A DNA stretch of 16,872 nt from Patescibacteria group bacterium (GCA_021734825.1 JAIPIE010000008.1:1-16872), one strand, 5' to 3'. Shown: positions 8,187-14,023, counted from the stretch's first letter. The notes: generated from the letters alone by a model not told the origin. Made by a program: numbers and translations.

Positions 8187-8237
8187 TGGGGGCGAGTATA
8201 AAAAAAGCTTTTGGGCTGTGTTATTTAGTTGGATGCT
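8117..8237 (-). ncRNA. Candidate structured leader RNA with two exclusive folds
   Basis: Three nested helices form a long hairpin: a perfect 16-bp inverted repeat (8222-8237 with 8132-8147), an 8-bp helix (8207-8214 with 8151-8158) and a 7-bp helix (8193-8199 with 8160-8166). The apical loop holds the 5' arm of the terminator whose 3' arm lies directly after the outer helix. The terminator fold and its inner hairpin use bases of the two inner helices, so the folds compete. This is the layout of an attenuator or riboswitch. I do not recognise a known class, and a DNA-level role (hairpin for replication or packaging) is an alternative. Confidence 0.5.
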
Positions 8238-8256
8238 ACTTATATATTACTACATT

Positions 8257-8442
8257 TTAAATTTTTTTCAAGTTTCTATAATATTGATTGTGCTGTGATT
8301 TTGTCATCGGCTTGTAAGTCTGTTCCACTAGCCATAATAAATCAGCTGCCTGTTTATAGGCCTCTTCGTCGCTTATTTCGATTTTAAAGATCTTCTGATA
8401 AAGCTTCTTGAATTCCTTCATGAAGCTGGGCGTAATTTCCAT
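8257..8442 (-). CDS. Small acidic/basic helical protein, unknown function
   Basis: A 61-residue protein, MEITPSF then an EFKKLYQKIF-type helix, followed by EISDEEAYKQAADLL and a tail ending KSQHNQYYRNLKKI. From memory, small proteins of this plan (EFK-x-Y-K-x-x-F...ISDEEA...A-x-x-LL) are frequent in Patescibacteria genomes and their mobile regions, but I cannot verify a family name. It is predicted to be mostly alpha-helical with no membrane segment. I chose ATG 8442; the frame stays open upstream to about 8568, but that part overlaps the end of rep and looks non-coding. It sits between rep and the recombinase leader, so a regulatory or accessory role in replication or excision is possible but unproven. 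Confidence 0.6.
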   Translation of the reverse strand: MEITPSFMKEFKKLYQKIFKIEISDEEAYKQAADLLWLVEQTYKPMTKSQHNQYYRNLKKI

Positions 8443-8479
8443 ACAAGAACGGGAACTATGTTTATTTTTCAAAGGTAAT

Positions 8480-9244
8480 TTAGAAACCGTATAGACGGTA
8501 TTGAATTTTTCCAAGCCAATCAGAACGGTATGATTTTTCAAATAAGGGCGGAATATTGCCAATCGCATTAGTGATAAATTCTTTTACTTCTTTAAAAACT
8601 GTAATAATAATTGGTTGCTCAAGATTTTTAGAAGCTAAGATTTTTCTCATTCCAAAATAGCGAATATCAAATAAATTTTTGCCAACATATTTTGAAACGT
8701 AAAGTCCTAAATGATTAACGTGCTTAATTCTATTTATTTTTACAAATCCATTTTGCCAAATAGCTTTTAATTCATCAGAGGCCATTTCAAAATTAACTAA
8801 TAAATGATAGTGGACAGCGCCGCCATTTGGTTTTGGTCTGCCATAGTAATCGTTATCAGATTGAAATTCAGGAATAGCGATATATTTTAAATCTGGTCTT
8901 TTTCTCTTTAGTCTTTTAATAAACTTCTTAAATATCGGATTAGCTTCAACTAAACTAGGCACATCAGAATCAAAGGTTAGAGTGATAAATACTTTCAAAT
9001 CGGGATTAGCGTTTATTAAACGAACAATTCTTGATCTAGTCCGGCGCAAAGAAAAATCTCTCATTACTTCAACTTGAAAAGCCTTGTTAGCGCATTCTTT
9101 AATCTGCTTCATTATTTCCTCTTTCGTGCGACGTTTGGCGGCTTTCTTCTTTTTCTTCTTTTGGCCAACATGAATAGGCGTCTCGTATTGATAGAGCTCC
9201 ACTTTCTTCCCGGAGATTATTAACTTGTTCTGATAGGTAGCCAT
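8480..9244 (-). CDS. HUH-type rolling-circle replication initiator (Rep)
   Basis: Nicks the double-strand origin and starts rolling-circle replication, as in plasmid and filamentous-phage Rep proteins. In the 254-residue product starting at ATG 9244: an N-terminal strand segment KKVELYQYETPI of the type seen before RCR Rep domains, a lysine-rich run, motif 1 FITLTF (86-91), the metal-binding HUH-like pair in AVHYHLL (His145, His147), and motif 3 LYVSKYVGK with candidate catalytic tyrosines 182 and 186. A shorter start at ATG 9112 has a better ribosome binding site (AGAGGA, 6 nt away) but would drop the N-terminal segment. Both forms could be made. It overlaps the upstream small gene by 146 bp. 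A candidate origin region lies upstream at 9441-9813. Confidence 0.87.
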   Translation of the reverse strand: MATYQNKLIISGKKVELYQYETPIHVGQKKKKKKAAKRRTKEEIMKQIKECANKAFQVEVMRDFSLRRTRSRIVRLINANPDLKVFITLTFDSDVPSLVEANPIFKKFIKRLKRKRPDLKYIAIPEFQSDNDYYGRPKPNGGAVHYHLLVNFEMASDELKAIWQNGFVKINRIKHVNHLGLYVSKYVGKNLFDIRYFGMRKILASKNLEQPIIITVFKEVKEFITNAIGNIPPLFEKSYRSDWLGKIQYRLYGF

Positions 9245-9440
9245 CTTTGAGGAGGGAATACAGTTCTTCAACAACAGAGCTATATTCTTCTTGATATGAT
9301 TTAAGTTTTCGAACTAAAAGCTCGAAATCGGTGGTTGAGTCGGTTTTTATTCTTCTAGTAATTCCAAATCTTAAAGTTTTAATTCTTTCTCGAAGCCAAA
9401 TAATGTAATCAAATTCTCTTTTAATGTTTTTATATATCAT
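9099..9440 (-). CDS. Small hypothetical protein overlapping rep
   Basis: A 113-residue frame starting at ATG 9440 with a helical, charged N-terminal two thirds (MIYKNIKREFDYIIWLRERI, then ...VVEELYSLLKDGYL), which looks coding and has no membrane segment. The last third overlaps the start of rep in another frame and is compositionally odd (KEEKEESRQ). The stop at 9099 overlaps an internal rep ATG at 9112 that has a good Shine-Dalgarno site, which would fit translational coupling. It could be a small phage protein upstream of rep, or its overlap may reflect a past frameshift. Not recognised. Confidence 0.45.
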   Translation of the reverse strand: MIYKNIKREFDYIIWLRERIKTLRFGITRRIKTDSTTDFELLVRKLKSYQEEYSSVVEELYSLLKDGYLSEQVNNLREESGALSIRDAYSCWPKEEKEESRQTSHERGNNEAD

Positions 9441-9465
9441 ATGTTTATCTAATATTCGTAGTGAC

Positions 9466-9517
9466 GGCCCGGTGTGTGCGTATGGTCAAGTTAATTATAT
9501 TAAAGAGGGACCGGGCC
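9466..9517. repeat. GC-rich 8-bp inverted repeat
   Basis: GGCCCGGT (9466-9473) and ACCGGGCC (9510-9517) are perfect complements separated by 36 nt of AT-rich sequence. They stand out strongly in this AT-rich context. The repeat lies 26 bp upstream of the rep-unit start codon (9440), so it could be part of the double-strand origin or an operator. Confidence 0.65.
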
Positions 9518-9542
9518 TCATTTCTAGTCTTAAGTCTCATTT

Positions 9543-9616
9543 ACCGGCTGCGGTTTTTCTTTTTTGGCTCCCCCAAGGGGATGCCGCCAAAAAAGAAAAA
9601 AATTGCAGCAGCCGGT
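9543..9616. repeat. Large 74-nt hairpin, candidate packaging signal or origin element
   Basis: Nested complementary arms: ACCGGCTGC (9543-9551) with GCAGCCGGT (9608-9616), then TTTTTCTTTTTTGGC (9554-9568) with GCCAAAAAAGAAAAA (paired arm near 9587-9601, with small offsets), and CCCC/GGGG at the tip. As single-stranded DNA this would form a rod of over 25 bp. It is not followed by a terminator-like T run outside the stem. It resembles a filamentous-phage packaging signal or a single-strand origin more than a transcription terminator. Confidence 0.6.
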
Positions 9617-9813
9617 CGTAGTTTTAAATTTTAAAGGGAGTTGATTGTCTATCTGTGGCTTCTCATTTTAACATCAGCTTATCGTCTATCAAGGTAGTAG
9701 CAAGTCTCCACTTTGACTGTCGCAAGCAATCAGATGTTGTCTCATTTCGTGCCGATAGATAATCTAAGGCGACGTTATCCGGCAATTTAAAAATCAGTCG
9801 CCAATTTAATTTT

Positions 9814-10107
9814 ATGACAATATCAGTCAAATCAAATTGGACAGGTTCAGAGAGTACCTCTGATCTTGTTAGAAAGCAGATTGCCGAGAGATGGGGCGAA
9901 GATGAAGCCAAACGTTATAATCCGTTTGTTAATTGCTTCACTTTTAACGGTTGGCTCAAGAACGGCTATGTCGTCCGTAAGGATGAAAAAGCCATTCGGT
10001 CTTTCATTATCGTTGAAAAGAAAGACAAGAAAACCGGAGCGGTAGTTGAAAAACGACCGAAAACGATTTACCTTTTCTACGAGAAACAGGTTGAAGCGCA
10101 AGCTTAA
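9814..10107 (+). CDS. ArdC N-terminal-like small protein (possible ssDNA-binding or antirestriction)
   Basis: A 97-residue protein, the only plus-strand gene in the phage block. The core reads YNPFVNCFTFNGWLKNGYVV followed by RKDEKAIRSF and, later, PKTIYLFYEKQVE. The pattern W-x-x-x-GY-x-V-(R/K)-K-x-EKA followed by a strand-rich end is like the N-terminal DNA-binding part of ArdC-type antirestriction proteins, without the metalloprotease part. It has no signal peptide or membrane segment. It is expressed away from the phage structural genes and is closed by its own strong terminator. Function inferred only from this resemblance; a plain phage ssDNA-binding accessory protein is an alternative. 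Confidence 0.6.
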   Translation: MTISVKSNWTGSESTSDLVRKQIAERWGEDEAKRYNPFVNCFTFNGWLKNGYVVRKDEKAIRSFIIVEKKDKKTGAVVEKRPKTIYLFYEKQVEAQA

Positions 10108-10114
10108 TAAATTT

Positions 10115-10148
10115 AGGAGTTAATCCTTCGGGATTGACTCCTTTTTTT
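10115..10148 (+). terminator. Strong intrinsic terminator with UUCG loop
   Basis: A 12-bp stem (AGGAGTTAATCC with GGATTGACTCCT, one U-G pair) capped by TTCG and followed by seven Ts. The U-G pair becomes C-A on the other strand, so it works for the plus-strand gene ending at 10107. It also separates that gene from the converging Zot gene. Confidence 0.92.
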
Positions 10149-10167
10149 GTATAGACAATTTAAAGAA

Positions 10168-11019
10168 CTATCTCACGGTCAATTCTTTTTGTTTTAAGAA
10201 TTCTTCTTCACTTAATGCACCTCTATAACCACCTTTGTTTTCTCGCCCGCAATCAGAGCAAATACTAACTGGCTTCCAATAATGTTTTTTTGGTCGGAGC
10301 TTAATGTCATAGCAACTGTCATAAATTCCAGTTGGCTTAATAATTAGCCCTTGCTTACATTTTGGACAATTATTTAAATTGAAGTCATGCCTTTCGTGGC
10401 ACTTCTCGCAAAATTTATGCTCAAGCTCTAATTTATATTCATTCCATTTAGTAAAAAGTAGTTTTGATTTAAGAAAAAATCTAAGCTCCGATAACCAAGA
10501 GAAAAAACCATTATCTTTTGGTTCGGGTTCTTCTTTTAACATTTGGGTTCTATCAATGGAACGTTCTCGGAAAATAATAACTCCTGGAATAAAGGTTAGG
10601 ATGCGAAAACAATCCGTCCAATCATCAATCACAATACGAGCACTTTTGGCGACTAAGGTAATATTTTGCGTGGTGCCGTAAACATCGACGTGATGATGGC
10701 GATGTTGCTGAAAGAATCGCCTGATAGCGCCGCTTTCGTTTTCCCAGTTTCTAGGATCGAGCGGCTCTGCTATTTCATCGCAAATTACAATACAATTTCT
10801 GACATCAACAATGTCTTCCATTTCTTGGTAATAATGAAGATTATTTTTATCAGTATCCCATTCACCTAAAACATCAAAGCGTTTCCAGTTAAGCCAAAGA
10901 TTTGAATAAACTTGATAACCGGCGACAAGATAAGGATAGACAAAAGTCGCCATCATTAATGATTTTCCACTTCCAGGAAGTCCGGTAATTAATTTGAATT
11001 TTGAACCATCTAAAGCCAT
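10168..11019 (-). CDS. Zot/pI-like inovirus assembly ATPase with zinc-ribbon tail
   Basis: Hallmark gene of filamentous phages: the ATPase (pI in Ff) that drives extrusion of the virion through the membrane. In the 283 residues: Walker A GLPGSGKS (13-20), Walker B CIVICDE (76-82), then FFQQHRHHHVDVYGTTQ (102-118), the conserved Zot segment with arginine/histidine and TTQ, and SARIVIDDW. The usual single membrane helix after the ATPase domain is not evident. Instead the C-terminal part has CxxC pairs at 204/207, 218/221 and 254/257, suggesting one zinc ribbon and part of another. It is last in the structural operon, 4 bp after the pVI-like gene. Membrane attachment might be supplied by the neighbouring membrane proteins. 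Confidence 0.9.
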   Translation of the reverse strand: MALDGSKFKLITGLPGSGKSLMMATFVYPYLVAGYQVYSNLWLNWKRFDVLGEWDTDKNNLHYYQEMEDIVDVRNCIVICDEIAEPLDPRNWENESGAIRRFFQQHRHHHVDVYGTTQNITLVAKSARIVIDDWTDCFRILTFIPGVIIFRERSIDRTQMLKEEPEPKDNGFFSWLSELRFFLKSKLLFTKWNEYKLELEHKFCEKCHERHDFNLNNCPKCKQGLIIKPTGIYDSCYDIKLRPKKHYWKPVSICSDCGRENKGGYRGALSEEEFLKQKELTVR

Positions 11020-11023
11020 ATAG

Positions 11024-11299
11024 TTATTCTCTTAAACCGGAATTGTTAATTAATATCTTAATAGCCATAATTGACCACAAGAAAGGATAAACAGAAAATA
11101 TTAAACCAACTATTTGCCAGAGGGTATCAGTCGGAAAAATAAAATCGATAAGGCTCGACCATTGTCGAATCATTCCGAAGAAGATCGTAATGTTTGACCA
11201 GGGAATTAAGCTATTAACCGCTTGGCCAATAGCATAAAGCAATCCTGATAGAAATGTGGTGATAAGAATTACTTTAATGAATTGAATTATTGCGTTCAT
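11024..11299 (-). CDS. pVI-like minor virion membrane protein
   Basis: A 91-residue very hydrophobic protein with about three membrane segments (about 7-28, 33-55 and 60-84) and a short polar C-terminus. No sequence motif is decisive. The assignment rests on size, topology and place: directly between the pIII-like protein (4-bp gap) and the Zot ATPase (4-bp gap), as gVI lies between gIII and gI in Ff phages. In such phages pVI caps the same end of the virion as pIII. Confidence 0.7.
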   Translation of the reverse strand: MNAIIQFIKVILITTFLSGLLYAIGQAVNSLIPWSNITIFFGMIRQWSSLIDFIFPTDTLWQIVGLIFSVYPFLWSIMAIKILINNSGLRE

Positions 11300-11303
11300 A
11301 TAT

Positions 11304-13121
11304 TTATTGACCGCCTGTCATTTTTTCAATGAAGGCTTTACCATTTTTAATTGCCCATAAACCAAACAATCCCCACAGAGCCCATTTAATAATTGTTTTA
11401 ATGGCTAAAAATAATTGATTAGTTTTTTGAGCGTTAACAGTCCCAAGTGTTGAACTAGAAGTGAAAATATCTTTACCCCATAAAACAATAGTGGCCGTTG
11501 ATGTTCCGGTAGTTGGAATTTGGGCAGTCAAATTTCCATTGACTGGCGAAAGAAAAGAAAGCTCGGTCATTACTGTCGCATTGGCGCTCGCTTTCCAGGA
11601 ATCATTTAAGTTAGTGTAAATGTTAAAGGGGAAAACATTTTTTAAAATATTTCCCGCCTTATAAATTCCGTCAGTTGCTAGTGTGGTGAATTTATTGCCA
11701 GCAATAATGAATCCTAATTTAAATTTACAGCCGATAACCGTTAAATTAAGAGCTGGCACGTCAACACCAAAGATTTCCGGTGGCGGAGTATTCCAATCAT
11801 CTTCACTACAAGCGGCATCATACATCACGTCGTCATCATAAAAGGGATTACTTGAACTAGCGGCTAATATATCGGCTACGGTCGGAATTTGAGTCGGTTG
11901 GCAATTAACAGTTACGACATAGGGAATAGTTGTTGTTGCTTCAACGTCGCCCAAAGTAGGCGACCAGTATGCCGCTAAGTGCCCAATAATGTCATATTGA
12001 ACATAACCGGTTGTTGAAGCATTACCAGTTAAAGTAAAATAACTGTTTCCATTTGATTTACTAGTAAAAAATCCCGTGCTATCAATAATGGTGCTAGTGG
12101 CGATAAATGTACTAGTTGTCCAATCGGGGCTTATTTCTCTTATTTCTATATAATCGTAAGGGGTGAAGATGTTTTCGTTATATAAATAACGAACAATAGC
12201 GGTTGATTGGTTGGAAAACGTGTAAGGATTAGAAAAGAAAAATAAATTTATTGAATCGCCAGAGTTGGGATTGTTGGCACATTCGCCACAATCACTAGGA
12301 CAAGTAGAGCAATTTTCACTGATTGTTTGACAGAGAGTATCACCGCAATATTCCGCTGGCGTAAAAGTTAAATTATTTAAGCCACCAGCGTGAACGTATA
12401 TTTGAGCAACTTCTATATCGCTTAAAGTTTTATCCCATACAGCAAAGTCATCATAAATATAGGTATTTCCAGCCCAGTTATTTGGATAAAAATATATTGC
12501 TCCGATATTTCCATAATTGTGCGTAACGCTTAAATCAGCATCCCATTTTCTTACTCCATCAACATAAAGAACCTGGTGATTGGCGGTAAAAGTTAAAGTG
12601 ATTAAGTGCCAACCGGCAGCGTAATTAGGGTAAGAATAATTGCCCGATGGATTAGCAATTAAATTAGAATTCCAAGTTGGGCTTTCGTTAATGTAGGCAT
12701 TACTATAAACCTGAGGCTTAACCGGCCAACGACCATCGTTGACATGATCGGCGCACAAATAAACAATCATTTGATTGCTGGTATTTTTTACTTCGAAACA
12801 GTCAGCGTTGTTGTTATAGTATTGCCAAAAAGAAATTGAAAAATTATTGCCCTGGCTGATATTTAAGCCGGTTACATTTACGTTGTTCCAAGATTGAGCC
12901 GCATTGAGAGACCAGTTGTCGGAAAAATTCCAAGGGTTACTACCGTTATAACCAAAATTATTCCCACTAATACTGCTGATTTTATCGACATTGGTATTAT
13001 TAAAATCCCAGTATAATAAAAGGGAATCATCGTAAACAGCTTTTACCTGTTTACTGCTTAAAATAAATAAACCAATTATTAAAGTTAAGCAGTATATAAT
13101 TTTATTTATTTTATTTTTCAT
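11304..13121 (-). CDS. pIII-like adsorption protein with LamG domain
   Basis: Predicted surface protein and likely receptor-binding tip protein of the virion. Order in the 605 residues: signal peptide (1-28, cleavage near VKA), a LamG/concanavalin-like jelly roll (about 30-248; WHLITLTF, LYVDGV, IYDDFAVWDKTLSDIEVAQIY), a compact Cys cluster (C259, 264, 271, 274, 278, 281; of the CGD-x-x-C...CPSDCG type), a Ser/Thr/Asn-rich beta-type region, and one C-terminal membrane helix (about 570-590) with a short basic tail. Signal peptide, N-terminal binding domain and C-terminal anchor are the layout of pIII. LamG plus the Cys motif is common in bacterial surface proteins and suggests glycan or surface binding. 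Starts by an 11-nt overlap with the preceding 54-aa gene. Confidence 0.8.
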   Translation of the reverse strand: MKNKINKIIYCLTLIIGLFILSSKQVKAVYDDSLLLYWDFNNTNVDKISSISGNNFGYNGSNPWNFSDNWSLNAAQSWNNVNVTGLNISQGNNFSISFWQYYNNNADCFEVKNTSNQMIVYLCADHVNDGRWPVKPQVYSNAYINESPTWNSNLIANPSGNYSYPNYAAGWHLITLTFTANHQVLYVDGVRKWDADLSVTHNYGNIGAIYFYPNNWAGNTYIYDDFAVWDKTLSDIEVAQIYVHAGGLNNLTFTPAEYCGDTLCQTISENCSTCPSDCGECANNPNSGDSINLFFFSNPYTFSNQSTAIVRYLYNENIFTPYDYIEIREISPDWTTSTFIATSTIIDSTGFFTSKSNGNSYFTLTGNASTTGYVQYDIIGHLAAYWSPTLGDVEATTTIPYVVTVNCQPTQIPTVADILAASSSNPFYDDDVMYDAACSEDDWNTPPPEIFGVDVPALNLTVIGCKFKLGFIIAGNKFTTLATDGIYKAGNILKNVFPFNIYTNLNDSWKASANATVMTELSFLSPVNGNLTAQIPTTGTSTATIVLWGKDIFTSSSTLGTVNAQKTNQLFLAIKTIIKWALWGLFGLWAIKNGKAFIEKMTGGQ

Positions 13122-13275
13122 CTTTTTGGTTCGTTATTTCTCGCCAATTCTTATAAATTTCATCTAGTTTGAGCCGGTCGTGATAAAGCCTGGGCTCGGT
13201 GTATGTTTTATAAAACTGATAATCCAAATGGACGAGAATAGCTATTAAAATCACGAGTAAAATATTAGTAAACAT
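13111..13275 (-). CDS. 54-aa membrane protein between coat and pIII-like genes
   Basis: Starts at ATG 13275 with MFTNILLVILIAILVHLDYQ and continues as a charged tail ending KDEK. One N-terminal membrane segment (about 3-17), then an Arg/Lys/Glu-rich helix. Its stop overlaps the start of the pIII-like gene by 11 bases, which suggests translational coupling and supports that it is real. Ff phages have no gene at this place. It may be a minor virion or assembly protein. Confidence 0.62.
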   Translation of the reverse strand: MFTNILLVILIAILVHLDYQFYKTYTEPRLYHDRLKLDEIYKNWREITNQKDEK

Positions 13276-13300
13276 AAAATTAATTTAAGAAAGGAGTTTT

Positions 13301-13324
13301 CGCCCCGCCGGTTAAAGCGGGGCG
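13301..13324 (-). terminator. GC-rich hairpin after the coat gene (partial terminator or RNA stabiliser)
   Basis: Perfect 8-bp stem CGCCCCGC/GCGGGGCG with an 8-nt loop, 5 bp after the coat-protein stop. There is no T run after it on either strand (minus: AAAACTCCTTTC), so it is not a full intrinsic terminator. Ff phages carry a terminator at the same place, between gVIII and gIII, that keeps coat mRNA abundant. A similar role, or 3'-end protection of processed coat mRNA, fits. Confidence 0.65.
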
Positions 13325-13329
13325 ATAAA

Positions 13330-13578
13330 CTATTTGATCGTGCCCCTGATTTTCTTCACGCCCCACATGATACCCTTGATAATCAAGGTTAACGTGATGA
13401 CGGCGCCGAACACTCCGAGGATATAAGGGATAAACGCATAAGCGTTATCCTTTAATAAACTGGTGGTGCTAGCTAAAGAATTCGTCAGGTCCGGATCGGC
13501 GGCCGCATGAGCGAAATTGGTGCTTAAACCAAGTGCGCCTAAGAAAGCCATAAATCCGATTCCAATCTTCTTAAACAT
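13330..13578 (-). CDS. Major coat protein (pVIII-like)
   Basis: An 82-residue precursor with a classic signal peptide (positive start MFKK, hydrophobic core, cleavage after AHA at 25), leaving a mature protein of about 57 residues: short acidic N-terminus (AADPDL), a membrane helix (about 50-73) and a basic C-terminus (KKIRGTIK) that would contact DNA. This is the plan of pVIII (50 residues mature in Ff). I use ATG 13578 rather than the GTG at 13587, because a strong Shine-Dalgarno site AAAGGGGGTG lies 7 nt upstream of it and contains that GTG. Base composition is clearly more GC-rich than its neighbours, as if selected for high expression. Confidence 0.87.
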   Translation of the reverse strand: MFKKIGIGFMAFLGALGLSTNFAHAAADPDLTNSLASTTSLLKDNAYAFIPYILGVFGAVITLTLIIKGIMWGVKKIRGTIK

Positions 13579-13601
13579 AATTTTCACCCCCTTTCTAGTC
13601 T

Positions 13602-13703
13602 TTATTTTCGATTGTTAATAAAGAACGGAATAAGAATAAGACCGACGAATCCTGCCCACAAACACCACTTTAATACTTCATTTACTGCTTCAAATTCGGT
13701 CAT
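13602..13703 (-). CDS. 33-aa membrane protein (pVII/pIX-like)
   Basis: Translation MTEFEAVNEVLKWCLWAGFV then GLILIPFFINNRK: acidic start, one membrane helix (about 13-29), basic end. This is a miniature of the coat-protein topology and has the size of Ff pVII (33) and pIX (32), which start virion assembly. It begins 1 nt after the stop of an equally sized gene and ends just upstream of the coat gene's ribosome binding site. The function is inferred from size, topology and order. Confidence 0.62.
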   Translation of the reverse strand: MTEFEAVNEVLKWCLWAGFVGLILIPFFINNRK

Positions 13704-13704
13704 A

Positions 13705-13806
13705 TTATTTCAAACTATCTTTTATCTTTCTTAATCCCCAAATTATTAAGATGATAATAATTAAGGGCGTATAGATCTGCAAAAATTCAATGCCATTTAT
13801 TTCCAT
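13705..13806 (-). CDS. 33-aa membrane protein (pIX/pVII-like)
   Basis: Translation MEINGIEFLQIYTPLIIIIL then IIWGLRKIKDSLK: short acidic start, membrane helix (about 10-25), Lys/Arg-rich end. It overlaps the preceding 55-aa gene by 10 nt and is followed after 1 nt by another 33-aa gene. No Shine-Dalgarno site is present, so coupled translation is likely. The tandem of two 33-aa membrane genes just before the coat gene matches gVII-gIX of Ff phages. Confidence 0.62.
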   Translation of the reverse strand: MEINGIEFLQIYTPLIIIILIIWGLRKIKDSLK

Positions 13807-13964
13807 ATTTTTTTAGCTACGTAAATTATGATAATTGCGCCCAAGGCTATTTTTACAAAGAAAAATAAGCCGGCGATTGGCAATACGAAAGTAGCGCTTA
13901 AATTTACAATATTGTCAGCGCTGTCTAAAACTTGATAATGGAATAAAATTTCATTGAAATTCAT
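13797..13964 (-). CDS. 55-aa hydrophobic membrane protein
   Basis: Starts MNFNEILFHYQVLDSADNIV, then a long hydrophobic stretch (about 24-50, possibly two short helices) and ends KKIWK. There is no signal peptide. It is the first of the overlapping small membrane genes between the ssDNA-binding-like gene and the coat gene. A second coat-like or minor capsid protein is possible, but the sequence shows nothing specific. Confidence 0.52.
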   Translation of the reverse strand: MNFNEILFHYQVLDSADNIVNLSATFVLPIAGLFFFVKIALGAIIIIYVAKKIWK

Positions 13965-13983
13965 AATAGTTAAATTAGAGATT

Positions 13984-14023
13984 GGAGCGGACTTACAGGA
14001 GATAAATTATTCCTTGCCGCCCC
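13984..14023 (-). promoter_or_regulatory. Hairpin between ssDNA-binding-like gene and small membrane genes
   Basis: On the minus strand GGGGCGG (14023-14017) pairs with CCGCTCC (13990-13984), with one G-U, and an inner GGA/TCC adds to the stem. It lies in the 65-bp gap after the 90-aa gene. No T run follows. It may control processing or relative expression of the downstream genes. Confidence 0.4.

Larger units (their letters stand above)
9441..9813. other. Non-coding intergenic region, candidate origin and packaging region
   Basis: This 373-bp stretch separates the leftward rep unit from the rightward ArdC-like gene. I see no convincing gene in it. It holds two large inverted repeats (9466-9517 and 9543-9616), and a diverged inverted pair GATTGTCTATC (9643-9653) and GATAGATAATC (9754-9764). 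In filamentous phages the single large intergenic region carries the origins and the packaging hairpin. Its position beside rep and the number of hairpins make it the best candidate here. No nick site could be assigned. Confidence 0.5.

Noticed and set aside
8132..8237. 16-bp perfect inverted repeat read as transposon ends
   Set aside because: Only 74 bp lie between the arms, with no transposase gene and no target-site duplication; nested inner helices fit an RNA or DNA hairpin better.
9424..9621. 65-aa plus-strand reading frame
   Set aside because: It runs through both large inverted repeats and its codons mirror the hairpin arms, so it is not convincing as a gene.
9663..9911. 82-aa minus-strand reading frame
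   Set aside because: It overlaps the start of the ArdC-like gene and shows no coding character, ribosome binding site or recognisable motif.
9847..10101. 84-aa minus-strand reading frame opposite the ArdC-like gene
   Set aside because: Antisense shadow of a gene with its own terminator.
10379..10869. Plus-strand frames of 100 and 67 codons
   Set aside because: Antisense to the Zot ATPase gene, which has complete motifs.
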